Shown here in pieces: positions 25,904 through 34,648 of a stretch of 64,000 bases of DNA (positions within the stretch are counted from its first letter, which is position 1; each line of letters begins with the position of its first letter). The stretch is taken from positions 868,001 through 932,000 of the forward strand of contig LT629952.1 of the NCBI GenBank assembly GCA_900104565.1, given 5' to 3'. Under the pieces are notes generated by a model. The model did not search any database. It was not told the origin of the DNA and saw only the letters and a program-made list of their open reading frames with translations. A program made the translations under genes and the position numbers. Source of the stretch: Ruminococcaceae bacterium Marseille-P2935 (GTDB lineage: Bacteria; Bacillota; Clostridia; Oscillospirales; Ruminococcaceae).

Positions 25904-27094
25904 TTAGAAATCTACCTCTTGGTCAAAGTAACAGCAGGTAAGCAATTTTTCCATCTCTTCCTGGGTAGGAATCCTTGGGTTGGAGCCGGTGCAGGCGTCG
26001 CTGATGGCCAGAGCAGCAATATCGTGCAGTTTTGCTTTGAACTCCTCTTCAGGCACCATACCGCCTTCATAATCCTTAATACAGCTGGGAATGTTGAGTG
26101 ATTTGTTAAAGTCGCTAATCTTATCACAAAGTGCTTTTACAAGCTCCTGGGTGTTAGCGCCTTTCAGCCCTACGTAGGTAGCAATCTGGGCATAGCGCTC
26201 GGCAGCCTCGGGGTTCTTTGCGTTAAACTGAATTACCTTAGGCAGGTACATTGCATTGGCGCAGCCATGAACAATGTGGCCGTTTTTAAACGCAGCGCCA
26301 GTTTTGTGCGCCATGGAGTGAACAATACCCAACAGCGCGTTCGAGAATGCCATACCAGCCAAACACTGTGCATAGTGCATCTGCTCACGGGCACCTTTGT
26401 CCCCGGTATAAGAAGCCTGCAGGTAGCCAAATACCATGCCGATTGCCTGCAAGGCCAGAGGGTCGGTAAAGCAGGTATGCAAGGTAGATACATAAGCCTC
26501 TATGGCATGAGTAAGGGCGTCCATACCGGTGTGGGCAGTCAGTTTTGCCGGCATTGTTTCAGCAAGGTCTGGGTCAACAATTGCAACATCCGGGGTGATA
26601 TTGAAGTCTGCTAAAGGGTATTTAATGCCCTTTGCATAATCGGTGATAACCGAGAAAGCGGTAACTTCGGTTGCAGTGCCAGAAGTGGAGGGAATTGCCA
26701 GGAATTTGGCTTTCTGGCGCAGTTCGGGGAAGGAGAAGGGCTGAATAATCTCTTCAAAGGTGGTGTTTGGATATTCATAAAACACCCACATAGCTTTTGC
26801 CGCATCAATGGGGGAACCGCCGCCCATGGCAATGATCCAGTCAGGTTCAAACTCGCGCATTGCAGCTGCACCCTTCATTACGGTTTCTACTGATGGATCG
26901 GGCTCAACATTCTCAAACAGACGGACTTCCATACCGGCTTCTTTCAGGTTATTTACAGCTTTATCTAAAAAGCCAAACCGTTTCATGGAACCGCCGCCAA
27001 CCACTACAATTGCTTTTTTCCCCTTAAGGGTTTTCAGAACGTCCAGAGTACCTTTTCCATAATGAATGTCTCTTGGTAGTGTGAATCTCGACAT
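25904..27094 (-). CDS. Iron-containing alcohol dehydrogenase (AdhE C-domain-like)
   Basis: A 396-residue group III dehydrogenase that reduces short-chain aldehydes such as acetaldehyde or butanal. It has nucleotide motifs KKAIVVVGGGSMKRFG and IIAMGGGSPIDAAKAMW, and iron ligands in AHTGMDALTHAIEAYVS (Asp and His near 193-197) and in VHSMAHKTGAAFKNGHIVHG. It resembles the ADH half of AdhE more than the BdhA-like protein at 12340-13503, so the two are probably not simple duplicates. It has its own promoter, leader and terminator. Confidence 0.92.
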   Translation of the reverse strand: MSRFTLPRDIHYGKGTLDVLKTLKGKKAIVVVGGGSMKRFGFLDKAVNNLKEAGMEVRLFENVEPDPSVETVMKGAAAMREFEPDWIIAMGGGSPIDAAKAMWVFYEYPNTTFEEIIQPFSFPELRQKAKFLAIPSTSGTATEVTAFSVITDYAKGIKYPLADFNITPDVAIVDPDLAETMPAKLTAHTGMDALTHAIEAYVSTLHTCFTDPLALQAIGMVFGYLQASYTGDKGAREQMHYAQCLAGMAFSNALLGIVHSMAHKTGAAFKNGHIVHGCANAMYLPKVIQFNAKNPEAAERYAQIATYVGLKGANTQELVKALCDKISDFNKSLNIPSCIKDYEGGMVPEEEFKAKLHDIAALAISDACTGSNPRIPTQEEMEKLLTCCYFDQEVDF

Positions 27095-27151
27095 GTTGTA
27101 TTCCTCCCATAAAATTTTAAATATAATTTATTAATTTATACGCCAGAGATT

Positions 27152-27163
27152 GTTTGTTAAATA
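27152..27163 (-). promoter_or_regulatory. Possible redox-regulator half-site in the ADH leader
   Basis: The leader contains GTTATTTAAC, a short palindrome running into TTAACAA, which matches one half of a Rex operator. The second half-site is imperfect. CAGAGA and TCTCTG flank it as a 6-base inverted repeat. Confidence 0.25.
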
Positions 27164-27184
27164 ACTATCACTCTCTGTAGCTTT

Positions 27185-27213
27185 ATCATACAACCTTTTT
27201 TCGGAGAAATCAA
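27185..27213 (-). promoter_or_regulatory. Sigma-A promoter of the Fe-ADH gene
   Basis: On the minus strand, TTGATT (27208-27213) and TATGAT (27185-27190) with a 17-base spacer. The leader is about 85 bases and ends in a GGGAGGA ribosome site. Confidence 0.75.
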
Positions 27214-27351
27214 CACTTTTTCGACATTTTTACAGATAATTTACATTTTGAATCTAACAGCATTTTCCATATATAATTTTGCATTTATATGTGGTTATTA
27301 GCTAAGTAATCTGTTTATATAAAAAATCGTTTCCACAAAGTTTTAAATCAA

Positions 27352-28224
27352 TTACTTCATGTTTTCTAATATATTTTGCACAGATTTACCGCTTGAGCGG
27401 TTATAGCGGCCCAGCAAGTAAAGCGTAGTTGGGTCCCTACTAATGTAATTTACTTTTTCATTCGCTGCAAAAGTTATTTGAAACCCTAATTCTTCTATGA
27501 CCGGATAAGATTCTTTACTGATAAACCCATAAGGGTAGGTAAAAATTTTGCTGTCCAGCCCGGTTGCCTGCCTAATACAGTCCAAGTTTTTTTGCAAATC
27601 CTCGCGCAGCATATTTTGGTACTTTTCTACCGGCTCCCCAGGTTTCCGTTTGCACCCACGCCGCCCATCCTCCAGACTGTGCAGGTCATAGGTGTGGTTT
27701 CCAATTTCAAAAACGCCGTCCCGGTACATTTCGTCAATCTGCTCCCAGGTACAATGGGAATAGCTAATATGGTGATCTTCAATCCGGGTAAAACGGTCAG
27801 ACCTCTCCCCTACTACAGACAGCAATGCCGTCATTCCATATTTTTTTAATAAGGGGTAAGCATAAACATAGTCGCCCTCGTAGCCATCATCAAAGGTAAG
27901 CAGAATAGGTTTTTCGGGCAAATTTCCATTACCGTTTGCATAATCAATAATCTGCTTGGTTGTCACGGTATGGTACCCTTGTTCTTTAAGATAGCGAAGG
28001 TCTTCCTCCAGCTGGCTTGGCGAAATCATAAATTCACCCAGCTGATTACTTTTTTCGCTGAGGTTATGGTACATAATAACAGGCAGGCGAACTTCTTCCT
28101 GTGCCGGCGACATCACAGTCAGAATTCCACATTGTATTCTGCCAGCGGCAAAGAGCACCCCAAGAGTAAAAACAAAGGCAGCCAGCCGGAATAGGTTTCT
28201 TTTCCATTTTTTTCGCTGAAGCAT
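27352..28224 (-). CDS. Membrane-anchored polysaccharide deacetylase
   Basis: A 290-residue protein with one N-terminal membrane helix (about residues 11-30) and an extracellular NodB-type carbohydrate esterase 4 domain. Catalytic motifs are LLTFDDGYEGD near residue 110 (catalytic base and metal Asp), EIGNHTYDLHS near 175 (metal His pair) and FTYPYGF near 228. Such enzymes remove N-acetyl groups from peptidoglycan or other surface glycans; relatives occur in sporulation. No clear promoter was found. It stands alone after a decayed region. Confidence 0.87.
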   Translation of the reverse strand: MLQRKKWKRNLFRLAAFVFTLGVLFAAGRIQCGILTVMSPAQEEVRLPVIMYHNLSEKSNQLGEFMISPSQLEEDLRYLKEQGYHTVTTKQIIDYANGNGNLPEKPILLTFDDGYEGDYVYAYPLLKKYGMTALLSVVGERSDRFTRIEDHHISYSHCTWEQIDEMYRDGVFEIGNHTYDLHSLEDGRRGCKRKPGEPVEKYQNMLREDLQKNLDCIRQATGLDSKIFTYPYGFISKESYPVIEELGFQITFAANEKVNYISRDPTTLYLLGRYNRSSGKSVQNILENMK

Positions 28225-28562
28225 TTTTTATCCCCCCATGTTTGTTTTAGCGTAACCGTTTTCCTTAAACTTTATGCTATTCTATAAAAAAATAACCCCT
28301 GCCCAAGGCTGGGTAGTTGTAAAATAGTAAAATCAAAAAAACCGCCTGCTTTTTCAAGTAGACGGTCGGCTGACGGTATAGATTTGTCGGACTTTGCACT
28401 ATTGTTTTGCAGATACTCTGTGACTTTTTGGCCCAGCAACCAGTTCAATCGATAAGAAAACGGCTCGCTATTCTGAAAAAACCGAATGTATCCATGCCTT
28501 TTTTTCAATGACCCAAACAATACAGCACAAACCCCAAATTCCGGATACGCTCAGGAGCATTT

Positions 28563-28909
28563 TTATGTCACAGCAACCTGCGGCAGATCGCTCTGTATCA
28601 GACGTTCTCTGGCAAGCATTTCCCCGTACTTCATTTTCCATCGATTCCTGCCCGTCTTTCGATTAGAACAATGGACCTGGTCTTTTCAATAAAATCATCA
28701 ACACTTACATAAACCATAGCACTGAACCTTTCCAATGCCAACGTTTTTTCTTCCGATCTATCCCGTATGCTGTACCAAAAAATTTAAAAGCATCATCTGT
28801 CTGTTGCAGTACGAACAGTTCGGCCATCTGCATGGAAATTTTCCGTTCTTCAGTACATACGGAAAACTAATTCTGCAAAGAAATGCTGTGAAAATGCCCC
28901 CACTGTCAT
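28563..28909 (-). pseudogene. Decayed coding region, family not recognised
   Basis: On the minus strand, coding-like text runs through different frames: MTVGAFSQHFFAELVFRMY from 28909, then a shift into ISMQMAELFVLQQTDDAF, another near an A run into ALERFSAMVYVSVDDFIEK, and a last piece MKYGEMLARERLIQSDLPQ ending at 28563. Each piece stops early, so the likely reading is an old gene broken by frameshifts. The rest of 28225-28949 shows nothing firm; an 82-codon open frame at 28272-28520 lacks a ribosome site. Confidence 0.4.
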
Positions 28910-28949
28910 GATACGTAAATAACAGTGCAACAACTTGCTTTTCATCGGC

Positions 28950-29894
28950 CTAATCCGGTATTCGTTCAGCAACAGTATTTTTCAAAACAAAGTCGATATC
29001 CTGTTTGCGGGGAGGATTTGTGCCCTCCACCATACAGGCGGCTGTTCCAAAGGCTGCTGCGTAACGGATGCAGTCCTGAATTGGCCTGCCCTTCATTCGG
29101 TAAAAGATAAAACCTGCCAGCATGGAATCCCCGGCGCCTACTGCAGACTTTACCGATATTTTAGGAACTGTCACACGATAGGCTGCCTCCTGATCAACAT
29201 AAAGCATCCCCTGATCTCCTGCACTCACTAAAATAGCCTCTATGCCGCTGTGCAGCATTGGCAAAGCAGCCTTTAAAATCTCACTTCGGTTAGATAACTT
29301 GCTGTGAGTAATTGCCTCTAATTCTTCCAGGTTTGGTTTTATAATTTTAGGCGCAACTTTTAATAAGTCTTCCATAGTAATGGAATTTGTATCCAATACA
29401 ATATCCAAACCCCTGGCTTTTAATTTCAGGCAAAAATCTGCCAATGATTCCGAATCCATGCCCAAAGGTAGCCTGCCCGAAACAACAATGAGCGCGTGCT
29501 CTCCAGCAACCGCCTCCACGGTAGACAGTACCCTTGATACCGCTTCATGATCCGCCACAAAACCGCGGCGCATTAAACGGGTAATTGTTTTGTCCGGTGC
29601 CACCAGGCTAATATTCTCACGAATCTTCCCTTGTGTATAAACAGGTATAAAATTAACGCTTTCTTCGCCTAACCTGTTGAAATACCCTTCACTATTCTCT
29701 TCTCCGGCCAAAATTACAGCGGTTGTCTTTACCCCACAGTTTTCTAATACTCGAGATACATTAACTGCCTTCCCCGCAGAGTCGCATATCTCGCGCAAAA
29801 TAAAATTTTCTTTCCCCTGTTCCAACTTGTCCAGCCACACAGTTGTATCGATAGCAGGGTTAAAAGAAACAGTTACCACCACATCATAGTTCAT
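28950..29894 (-). CDS. PfkB-family 1-phosphofructokinase/tagatose-6-phosphate kinase-like sugar kinase
   Basis: A 314-residue kinase of the PfkB (ribokinase) family, closest in layout to FruK and LacC. It starts VVVTVSFNPAIDTTVWLD, and has GKAVNVSRVLENCG (sugar site) and VKSAVGAGDSMLAGFIF near residue 250, where the GAGDS Asp is the catalytic base and the loop forms the anion hole. FruK usually sits with a fructose PTS and a DeoR regulator; neither is here, so the sugar-phosphate substrate is uncertain. A GGGAGTGATGAA ribosome site supports the start. Confidence 0.85.
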   Translation of the reverse strand: MNYDVVVTVSFNPAIDTTVWLDKLEQGKENFILREICDSAGKAVNVSRVLENCGVKTTAVILAGEENSEGYFNRLGEESVNFIPVYTQGKIRENISLVAPDKTITRLMRRGFVADHEAVSRVLSTVEAVAGEHALIVVSGRLPLGMDSESLADFCLKLKARGLDIVLDTNSITMEDLLKVAPKIIKPNLEELEAITHSKLSNRSEILKAALPMLHSGIEAILVSAGDQGMLYVDQEAAYRVTVPKISVKSAVGAGDSMLAGFIFYRMKGRPIQDCIRYAAAFGTAACMVEGTNPPRKQDIDFVLKNTVAERIPD

Positions 29895-29956
29895 TTCATC
29901 ACTCCCTAATATATATTTTTTAAATATATTTTGTCATTTATCATTTAAAGAAACAT

Positions 29957-29987
29957 AAAAGCCGCCTTGCCAAAAAACAAGGCGGCC
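29957..29987 (-). terminator. Terminator of ftsZ
   Basis: GCCGCCTTG and CAAGGCGGC around a short loop, with TTTT following on the minus strand, 14 bases past the ftsZ stop. Confidence 0.88.
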
Positions 29988-30000
29988 CGTTTAAAACACA

Positions 30001-31095
30001 TTACTTTTTGCTGTTGAACATCTTGATGATTTCCAAAAAGTCCTCATCGTCATCATCGGTGCCGGTGGCATTCTTATCATCCCCAGCAGACTTTGATTTA
30101 AACTGATATTCAGGCATGGTATAACTTTTATCTCCATCAAAGCCAGTGGCAATCACAGTAACCCGCATCTCATCCTTCATGCTTTCGTCAAAAGCGGCAC
30201 CCCAAATCAGGTTTACATCGGGATGAGCTGCACTTCTGATCATTTCGGAAGCAATATCTACGTCATCCAGCGCAATATCAGGCGCGGCAGTAATATTAAC
30301 AATAACGCCCTTTGCACCGTTGATGGAAGTTTCAAGCAGCGGAGAGGCAATTGCCATAGATGCAGCCTGTTCGGCCTTGTCCTTTCCCTGGGCATAGCCC
30401 ACACCCATGTGAGCATAACCGGCATCTTTCATGACCGAACGCACATCGGCAAAGTCGAGGTTTACTACCCCAGGAATATTAATTAAGTCAGAAATGCTCT
30501 GCACACCCTGACGCAGTACGTTATCTGCCTCATGGAAAGCATTGAGCAGGGTAATCCTCTGCTCCGAAATCAGTTTCAAGCGTTCATTGGGAATGACCAG
30601 CAACGCATCCACATGTTCACGCAGGTTGGCAACACCCATTTCTGCCTGCTCCATTCTCACGCGGCCTTCAAACTCAAACGGTTTGGTAACAATTGCAACC
30701 GTAAGAATACCCAGCTCTCTGGCAACCTCTGCAACAATAGGCGCAGCGCCGGTTCCGGTACCGCCGCCCATACCGGCAGTAATAAATACCATATCGGTAC
30801 CCTTTAGGGCTGCTGCAATTTCATCACGGCTTTCTTCAGCAGCACGCTGGCCTTTTTCAGGATTTCCGCCTGCACCTTTGCCCCGGGTAAGCTTGTCCCC
30901 AATATGTAAACGATAGGTTGCCTTGGAATGGTTCAATGCCTGAAGGTCGGTATTAATCGATACAAACTCTACGCTGGTCATGCCACTTTCAACCATTCGG
31001 TTAATTGCGTTTCCGCCGCCGCCGCCAACACCAATAACTTTTATTTTAACGATATTATCAAAATCACTATCAATTGCGAATACATCCATCGGCAT
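30001..31095 (-). CDS. ftsZ: Cell division GTPase FtsZ
   Basis: A 364-residue tubulin homologue that polymerises at mid-cell to form the division ring. It shows the tubulin signature [15 protein letters not shown] near residue 108, [15 protein letters not shown] near residue 20, and the T7 loop [15 protein letters not shown] that activates GTP hydrolysis in the next subunit. The C-terminal tail is acidic and ends [14 protein letters not shown], in place of the usual DIPxFLR-type peptide. A GGGGG ribosome site precedes the ATG. A 360-base leader separates it from the 92-bp repeat array. Confidence 0.97.
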   Translation of the reverse strand: MPMDVFAIDSDFDNIVKIKVIGVGGGGGNAINRMVESGMTSVEFVSINTDLQALNHSKATYRLHIGDKLTRGKGAGGNPEKGQRAAEESRDEIAAALKGTDMVFITAGMGGGTGTGAAPIVAEVARELGILTVAIVTKPFEFEGRVRMEQAEMGVANLREHVDALLVIPNERLKLISEQRITLLNAFHEADNVLRQGVQSISDLINIPGVVNLDFADVRSVMKDAGYAHMGVGYAQGKDKAEQAASMAIASPLLETSINGAKGVIVNITAAPDIALDDVDIASEMIRSAAHPDVNLIWGAAFDESMKDEMRVTVIATGFDGDKSYTMPEYQFKSKSAGDDKNATGTDDDDEDFLEIIKMFNSKK

Positions 31096-31454
31096 TGCTG
31101 TTTTCCCCCTATATTCTACTCTACAATATAAAATGCATGTCTATGCAAAGATGATCAAATTACAACCGGCTCTGCCGGAAATGAAGCAGTCTTCTCTTGA
31201 ACTTGTGTATTATAACGAAGTATCGTTTGTTCTGCCCCATGCTACAAAAACTAAGTTATATACACAACACCATATACATAATTGATTTCTCATATAATGC
31301 GGAACCATGTTCATACCAAGTGCTATTCATACCAATCCGGTCGGTAACAATCTTTCCACCCGGTAAAGTAATGCCCATTTTATGTTATTCATACGAAGCA
31401 TCAATATTCTCGGGTACCCATTTAAAATCTTTGATCTTTTTAGTTGGTGCGGTC
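31096..31454 (-). other. ftsZ leader region
   Basis: AT-rich, with several weak -10-like boxes close to ftsZ but no convincing promoter. A 40-codon open frame (31256-31378) begins MGITLPGGKIVTDRIG, and a 23-codon frame beside it begins MTAPTKKIKDFKWVPE; neither has a ribosome site. They may be remnants of an older gene. Confidence 0.3.
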
Positions 31455-32090
31455 ATTATACCATGAACACGAAGTGTGAATGGTATAATTGGCCATTGGG
31501 CCGCTTGTCGGCCTGGCCATGAAAGTATAATAGCCGCTTTGCGGTTATTATACCATGAACACGAAGTGCGAATGGTATAATTGGCCATTGGGCCGCTTGT
31601 CGGCCTGGCCATGAAAGTATAATAGCCGCTTTGCGGTTATTATACCACGAACACGAAGTGTGAATGGTATAATTGGCCATTGGGCCGCTTGTCGGCCTGG
31701 CCATGAAAGTATAATAGCCGCTTTGCGGTTATTATACCATGAACACGAAGTGTGAATGGTATAATTGGCCATTGGGCCGCTTGTCGGCCTGGCCATGAAA
31801 GTATAATAGCCGCTTTGCGGTTATTATACCACGAACACGAAGTGCGAATAGTATAATTGGCCATTGGGCCGCTTGTCGGCCTGGCCATGAAAGTATAATA
31901 GCCGCTTTGCGGTTATTATACCATGAACACGAAGTGCGAATGGTATAATTGGCCATTGGGCCGCTTGTCGGCCTGGCCATGAAAGTATAATAGCCGCTTT
32001 GCGGTTATTATACCACGAACACGAAGTGCGAATGGTATAATTGGCTATTATGGAAAGCCGTAAAGCTAAGTATAATATGCACATGCGGAT
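31455..32090. repeat. 92-bp tandem repeat array between ftsQ and ftsZ
   Basis: Six nearly identical 92-base units start at 31455, 31547, 31639, 31731, 31823 and 31915. A seventh, from 32007, keeps its first third and then diverges over 84 bases to 32090. Each unit can fold into three hairpins: H1 with arms ATTATACCAT and ATGGTATAAT, H2 with GGCCA..GGCCG and CGGCC.TGGCC, and H3 with GTATAATAGCCGC and GCGGTTATTATAC. The 3' arm of H3 overlaps the 5' arm of the next H1, so they cannot both form. The repeats contain no spacers and no genuine gene. Confidence 0.97.
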
Positions 32091-32256
32091 ATTATACCAC
32101 ACGTATATACTTAATAATTTATCAGATTTTGTCCAATATTTCAATATAGATTATACCCTATCCAACATGTTTTTTCAAATAAAAATGAATATTTTATCAA
32201 AATATATCATTTTTAAAAAAACTAAGATACCGGTACTTAAAAATTACAACCACATT

Positions 32257-33261
32257 TTATTCATTATCCTCTAAATTGGCAGATTCTTCCGGAAGGCTTT
32301 CAGTGCTTATTTCACTGGAGGTTTCAGAGGAATTACCGGCATGTTCGCCGGGTAATAATATTTGGCTACCTTGCTGACCGGTATGAATATCACCTGGTGT
32401 AAACCAAGCCTCCTTAGAAATGGATAAATCCAACCAGCCTTCGTCTGCCTCTTCGAGCTTGTTTTGAATAACATAATTTGCGAATTTAAGTTTTGCACTC
32501 AAGTCCGCTTCACTGCCCAGCTCCAAGATCAAGCGATCCTCGTATTTTAGTTTCATATTCAGCTTGTCCGAAAGATCAATGGAGGAAATACCGGTAAAAC
32601 CCGTATCCTGTATGGCTTTCACCAGGTATTGAAACATGACAAACCCCTCTTGATTTAAGGCCTTTTGTTGCTCCTCAACCCCTTCTTTTTCCTCCGTAAT
32701 GAAATCGCCCACTTCATAGCCATCCACTTCCACCCCAACAATAATAGGGATGGAAGTGTCGTTTGTATCGTAATTGGTTCCTTTTTCTAAGACCTTTCCC
32801 GTTTCTCCAATCACCAAATATTGATTATCCTGCAGCAAAACACCAAGCTTTTTTGCCTGTGTTATTTCCAGTATAATCCGGGACGGAAAGTTGCGCTGCA
32901 CAGTCACCGATTGAATATAGGGGAACTGGCTGACAATAGCCTGGGCAGCCTTTTCTTTATCGATACGCAGCAGGTTTTCCCCCAGCTGCAGCCCGGAAGC
33001 ATCTATAATCTCTTGGTCAGTATATGGGGAATCCCCGGAAACGGATATTCCGTCAACATGAAAGAACACCGTAAGAGACAGCGCAATGCCAGCCGCCAAT
33101 ACAAACACTACTAATAGGATGTAGTGCAAAATGTATCTGCCGTGGCGACGTCTTTTTCGACGTTTGGCATTTGCAGTGCGCGCAGCGGAATGATTTGCAG
33201 GCGGTTGGTTTACCACCGGTTTAGCCCTGCGCGTTTTCCTCTTCCGTTTCGTTTCGTTCAT
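32257..33261 (-). CDS. ftsQ: Cell division protein FtsQ/DivIB
   Basis: A 334-residue single-pass membrane protein of the divisome that links early and late division proteins. The cytoplasmic N-terminus is basic (KRKRKTRRAK and KRRKRRR), a membrane helix spans about residues 45-68, and a POTRA domain follows (FFHVDGISVSGDSPYTDQEI). The C-terminal tail from about residue 300 is rich in Ser and Glu. The ATG lies inside the 3' end of murA (41-base overlap), so translation is likely coupled. It is the last gene before the repeat array. Confidence 0.9.
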   Translation of the reverse strand: MNETKRKRKTRRAKPVVNQPPANHSAARTANAKRRKRRRHGRYILHYILLVVFVLAAGIALSLTVFFHVDGISVSGDSPYTDQEIIDASGLQLGENLLRIDKEKAAQAIVSQFPYIQSVTVQRNFPSRIILEITQAKKLGVLLQDNQYLVIGETGKVLEKGTNYDTNDTSIPIIVGVEVDGYEVGDFITEEKEGVEEQQKALNQEGFVMFQYLVKAIQDTGFTGISSIDLSDKLNMKLKYEDRLILELGSEADLSAKLKFANYVIQNKLEEADEGWLDLSISKEAWFTPGDIHTGQQGSQILLPGEHAGNSSETSSEISTESLPEESANLEDNE

Positions 33262-34513
33262 CCTGGCTCCTCTTTATATTCGCTCCCAGTCGGGATAAAT
33301 TTACTTCTAAGTCTTCGTAACCTCTTTGAATATGGTTAATTTTTTCTATCCTGCTTTCTCCTTCAGCAGCCAGTGCACACAGCACCAGAGACGCTCCTCC
33401 CCTTAAATCGGTACATTCTACGGGTGCCCCATGTAATTTTTTTACCCCTTCTACCAGCGCAACGCGGCCTTCTACCTTTATTTTTGCTCCCATTCGCACC
33501 ATTTCCGCAGCATGCTTATACCGGTTTTCAAAAATATTTTCGATATACATGCTGCTGCCTTCCGCCAAGGTAGACAAGGCCATCAGCGGGGCCTGGGCGT
33601 CGGTTGGAAAGCCGGGGTAAGGCATAGTACGAATATTTTTTACTGGCTTAGGCCTACGATCAAGCCGAAGTGAGATGGCGTCATCATATTGGCGCAGCAG
33701 GCAGCCTGTTTCTTCCAAAACGGGCAATACTGCAGCAATATGCTCCGGGCGCATATTGGTGACCAAAATATCTCCCTTGGTAACTGCTGCAGCACACAGA
33801 TAGGTGATTGCCACAATACGGTCAGGAATGACAAAATGCTCGCAGCTATAAAGAGCCGGTACACCTTGTATGATAATGGTGGAGTCTGAATCCACCCGAA
33901 TTTTGCCGCCCGCTTCATTAATAAATTGAATTAAATCTAATATTTCCGGCTCTCTGGCTGCATTGTAAATTACGGTTTCCCCTTGTGCAGTACAGGATGC
34001 CAATATAATATTCTCGGTAGCGCCTACGCTGGGAAACGGAAGGGAAATAACCGCCCCATGCAGCCCGCCTGCCGCAGAACAATTAAGGTAGCCGTGGTCC
34101 TCTTCAATCTGAACTCCGAGCTTTTCAAGGGAGGAAAGATGTAAATCGATGGGCCGGGGCCCCAGCTCGCATCCCCCTGGCATAGAAATTTTAGCAAAAC
34201 CACAGCGTGCAATAATTGCACCTAAAAAAACAATAGAGGACCGCATTTCCCGCATAAGAGGGTCGGGGATATCGCAATTTATAATTCCACCCCTTTTTAC
34301 CGTGATGGAATTCCCCTCACGGTGGGTCTCACAGCCCAAATAGCTTAAAATATTCCGGGCAGCAGTGATGTCCGAAAGGTCGGGGCAATTATGTATTATA
34401 CAGTCCGGGCAGAGGATTGCGCCTGCCAAAATCGGCAAGGCCGCATTTTTTGCACCGTGGATGGATATTTCACCGCTGATTCGGTTTGAGCCCTGCACTA
34501 CAAAGCTCGCCAT
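33221..34513 (-). CDS. murA: UDP-N-acetylglucosamine 1-carboxyvinyltransferase
   Basis: A 430-residue MurA, the first committed enzyme of peptidoglycan synthesis, which adds enolpyruvate from PEP to UDP-GlcNAc and is the target of fosfomycin. The catalytic Cys is in MPGGCELGPRPIDLH near residue 115, so the enzyme should be drug sensitive. GAKNAALPILAGAIL near residue 20 is the conserved substrate loop. The ATG at 34513 is chosen over a GTG two codons upstream, from spacing to AAAGGG. The ribosome site lies in a hairpin. Confidence 0.95.
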   Translation of the reverse strand: MASFVVQGSNRISGEISIHGAKNAALPILAGAILCPDCIIHNCPDLSDITAARNILSYLGCETHREGNSITVKRGGIINCDIPDPLMREMRSSIVFLGAIIARCGFAKISMPGGCELGPRPIDLHLSSLEKLGVQIEEDHGYLNCSAAGGLHGAVISLPFPSVGATENIILASCTAQGETVIYNAAREPEILDLIQFINEAGGKIRVDSDSTIIIQGVPALYSCEHFVIPDRIVAITYLCAAAVTKGDILVTNMRPEHIAAVLPVLEETGCLLRQYDDAISLRLDRRPKPVKNIRTMPYPGFPTDAQAPLMALSTLAEGSSMYIENIFENRYKHAAEMVRMGAKIKVEGRVALVEGVKKLHGAPVECTDLRGGASLVLCALAAEGESRIEKINHIQRGYEDLEVNLSRLGANIKRSQDERNETEEENAQG

Positions 34514-34519
34514 GGTCAC

Positions 34520-34546
34520 ACACCCTTTCTTATCATAAAAGGGTGT
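34520..34546 (-). promoter_or_regulatory. Hairpin that holds the murA ribosome site
   Basis: In the minus-strand RNA, ACACCCTTT (34538-34546) pairs with AAAGGGTGT (34520-34528) around a 9-base loop. The AAAGGG half is the likely ribosome site of murA, so the stem could limit translation. Confidence 0.5.
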
Positions 34547-34648
34547 TGGGGCGTTTTCATCCAGCCCAATTTCTCCTCAACAACCCTTGCAAAGTATCCT
34601 ATGCAAAAGGCTGCAAAGTGGTGAAATTAGCTGGTCCTTTGTGAGCAT

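Noticed and set aside
28272-28520. An 82-codon minus-strand frame after the deacetylase
   Set aside because: No ribosome site and no recognisable family; the region looks decayed.
31456-31980. Series of 82-codon open frames on the minus strand in the array
   Set aside because: They arise because the 92-base period shifts frame between units. They have no ribosome sites, and their composition follows the repeat.
31455-32090. CRISPR-like appearance of the repeat array
   Set aside because: The 92-base units are contiguous, with no unique spacers, and no cas genes are present in the window.
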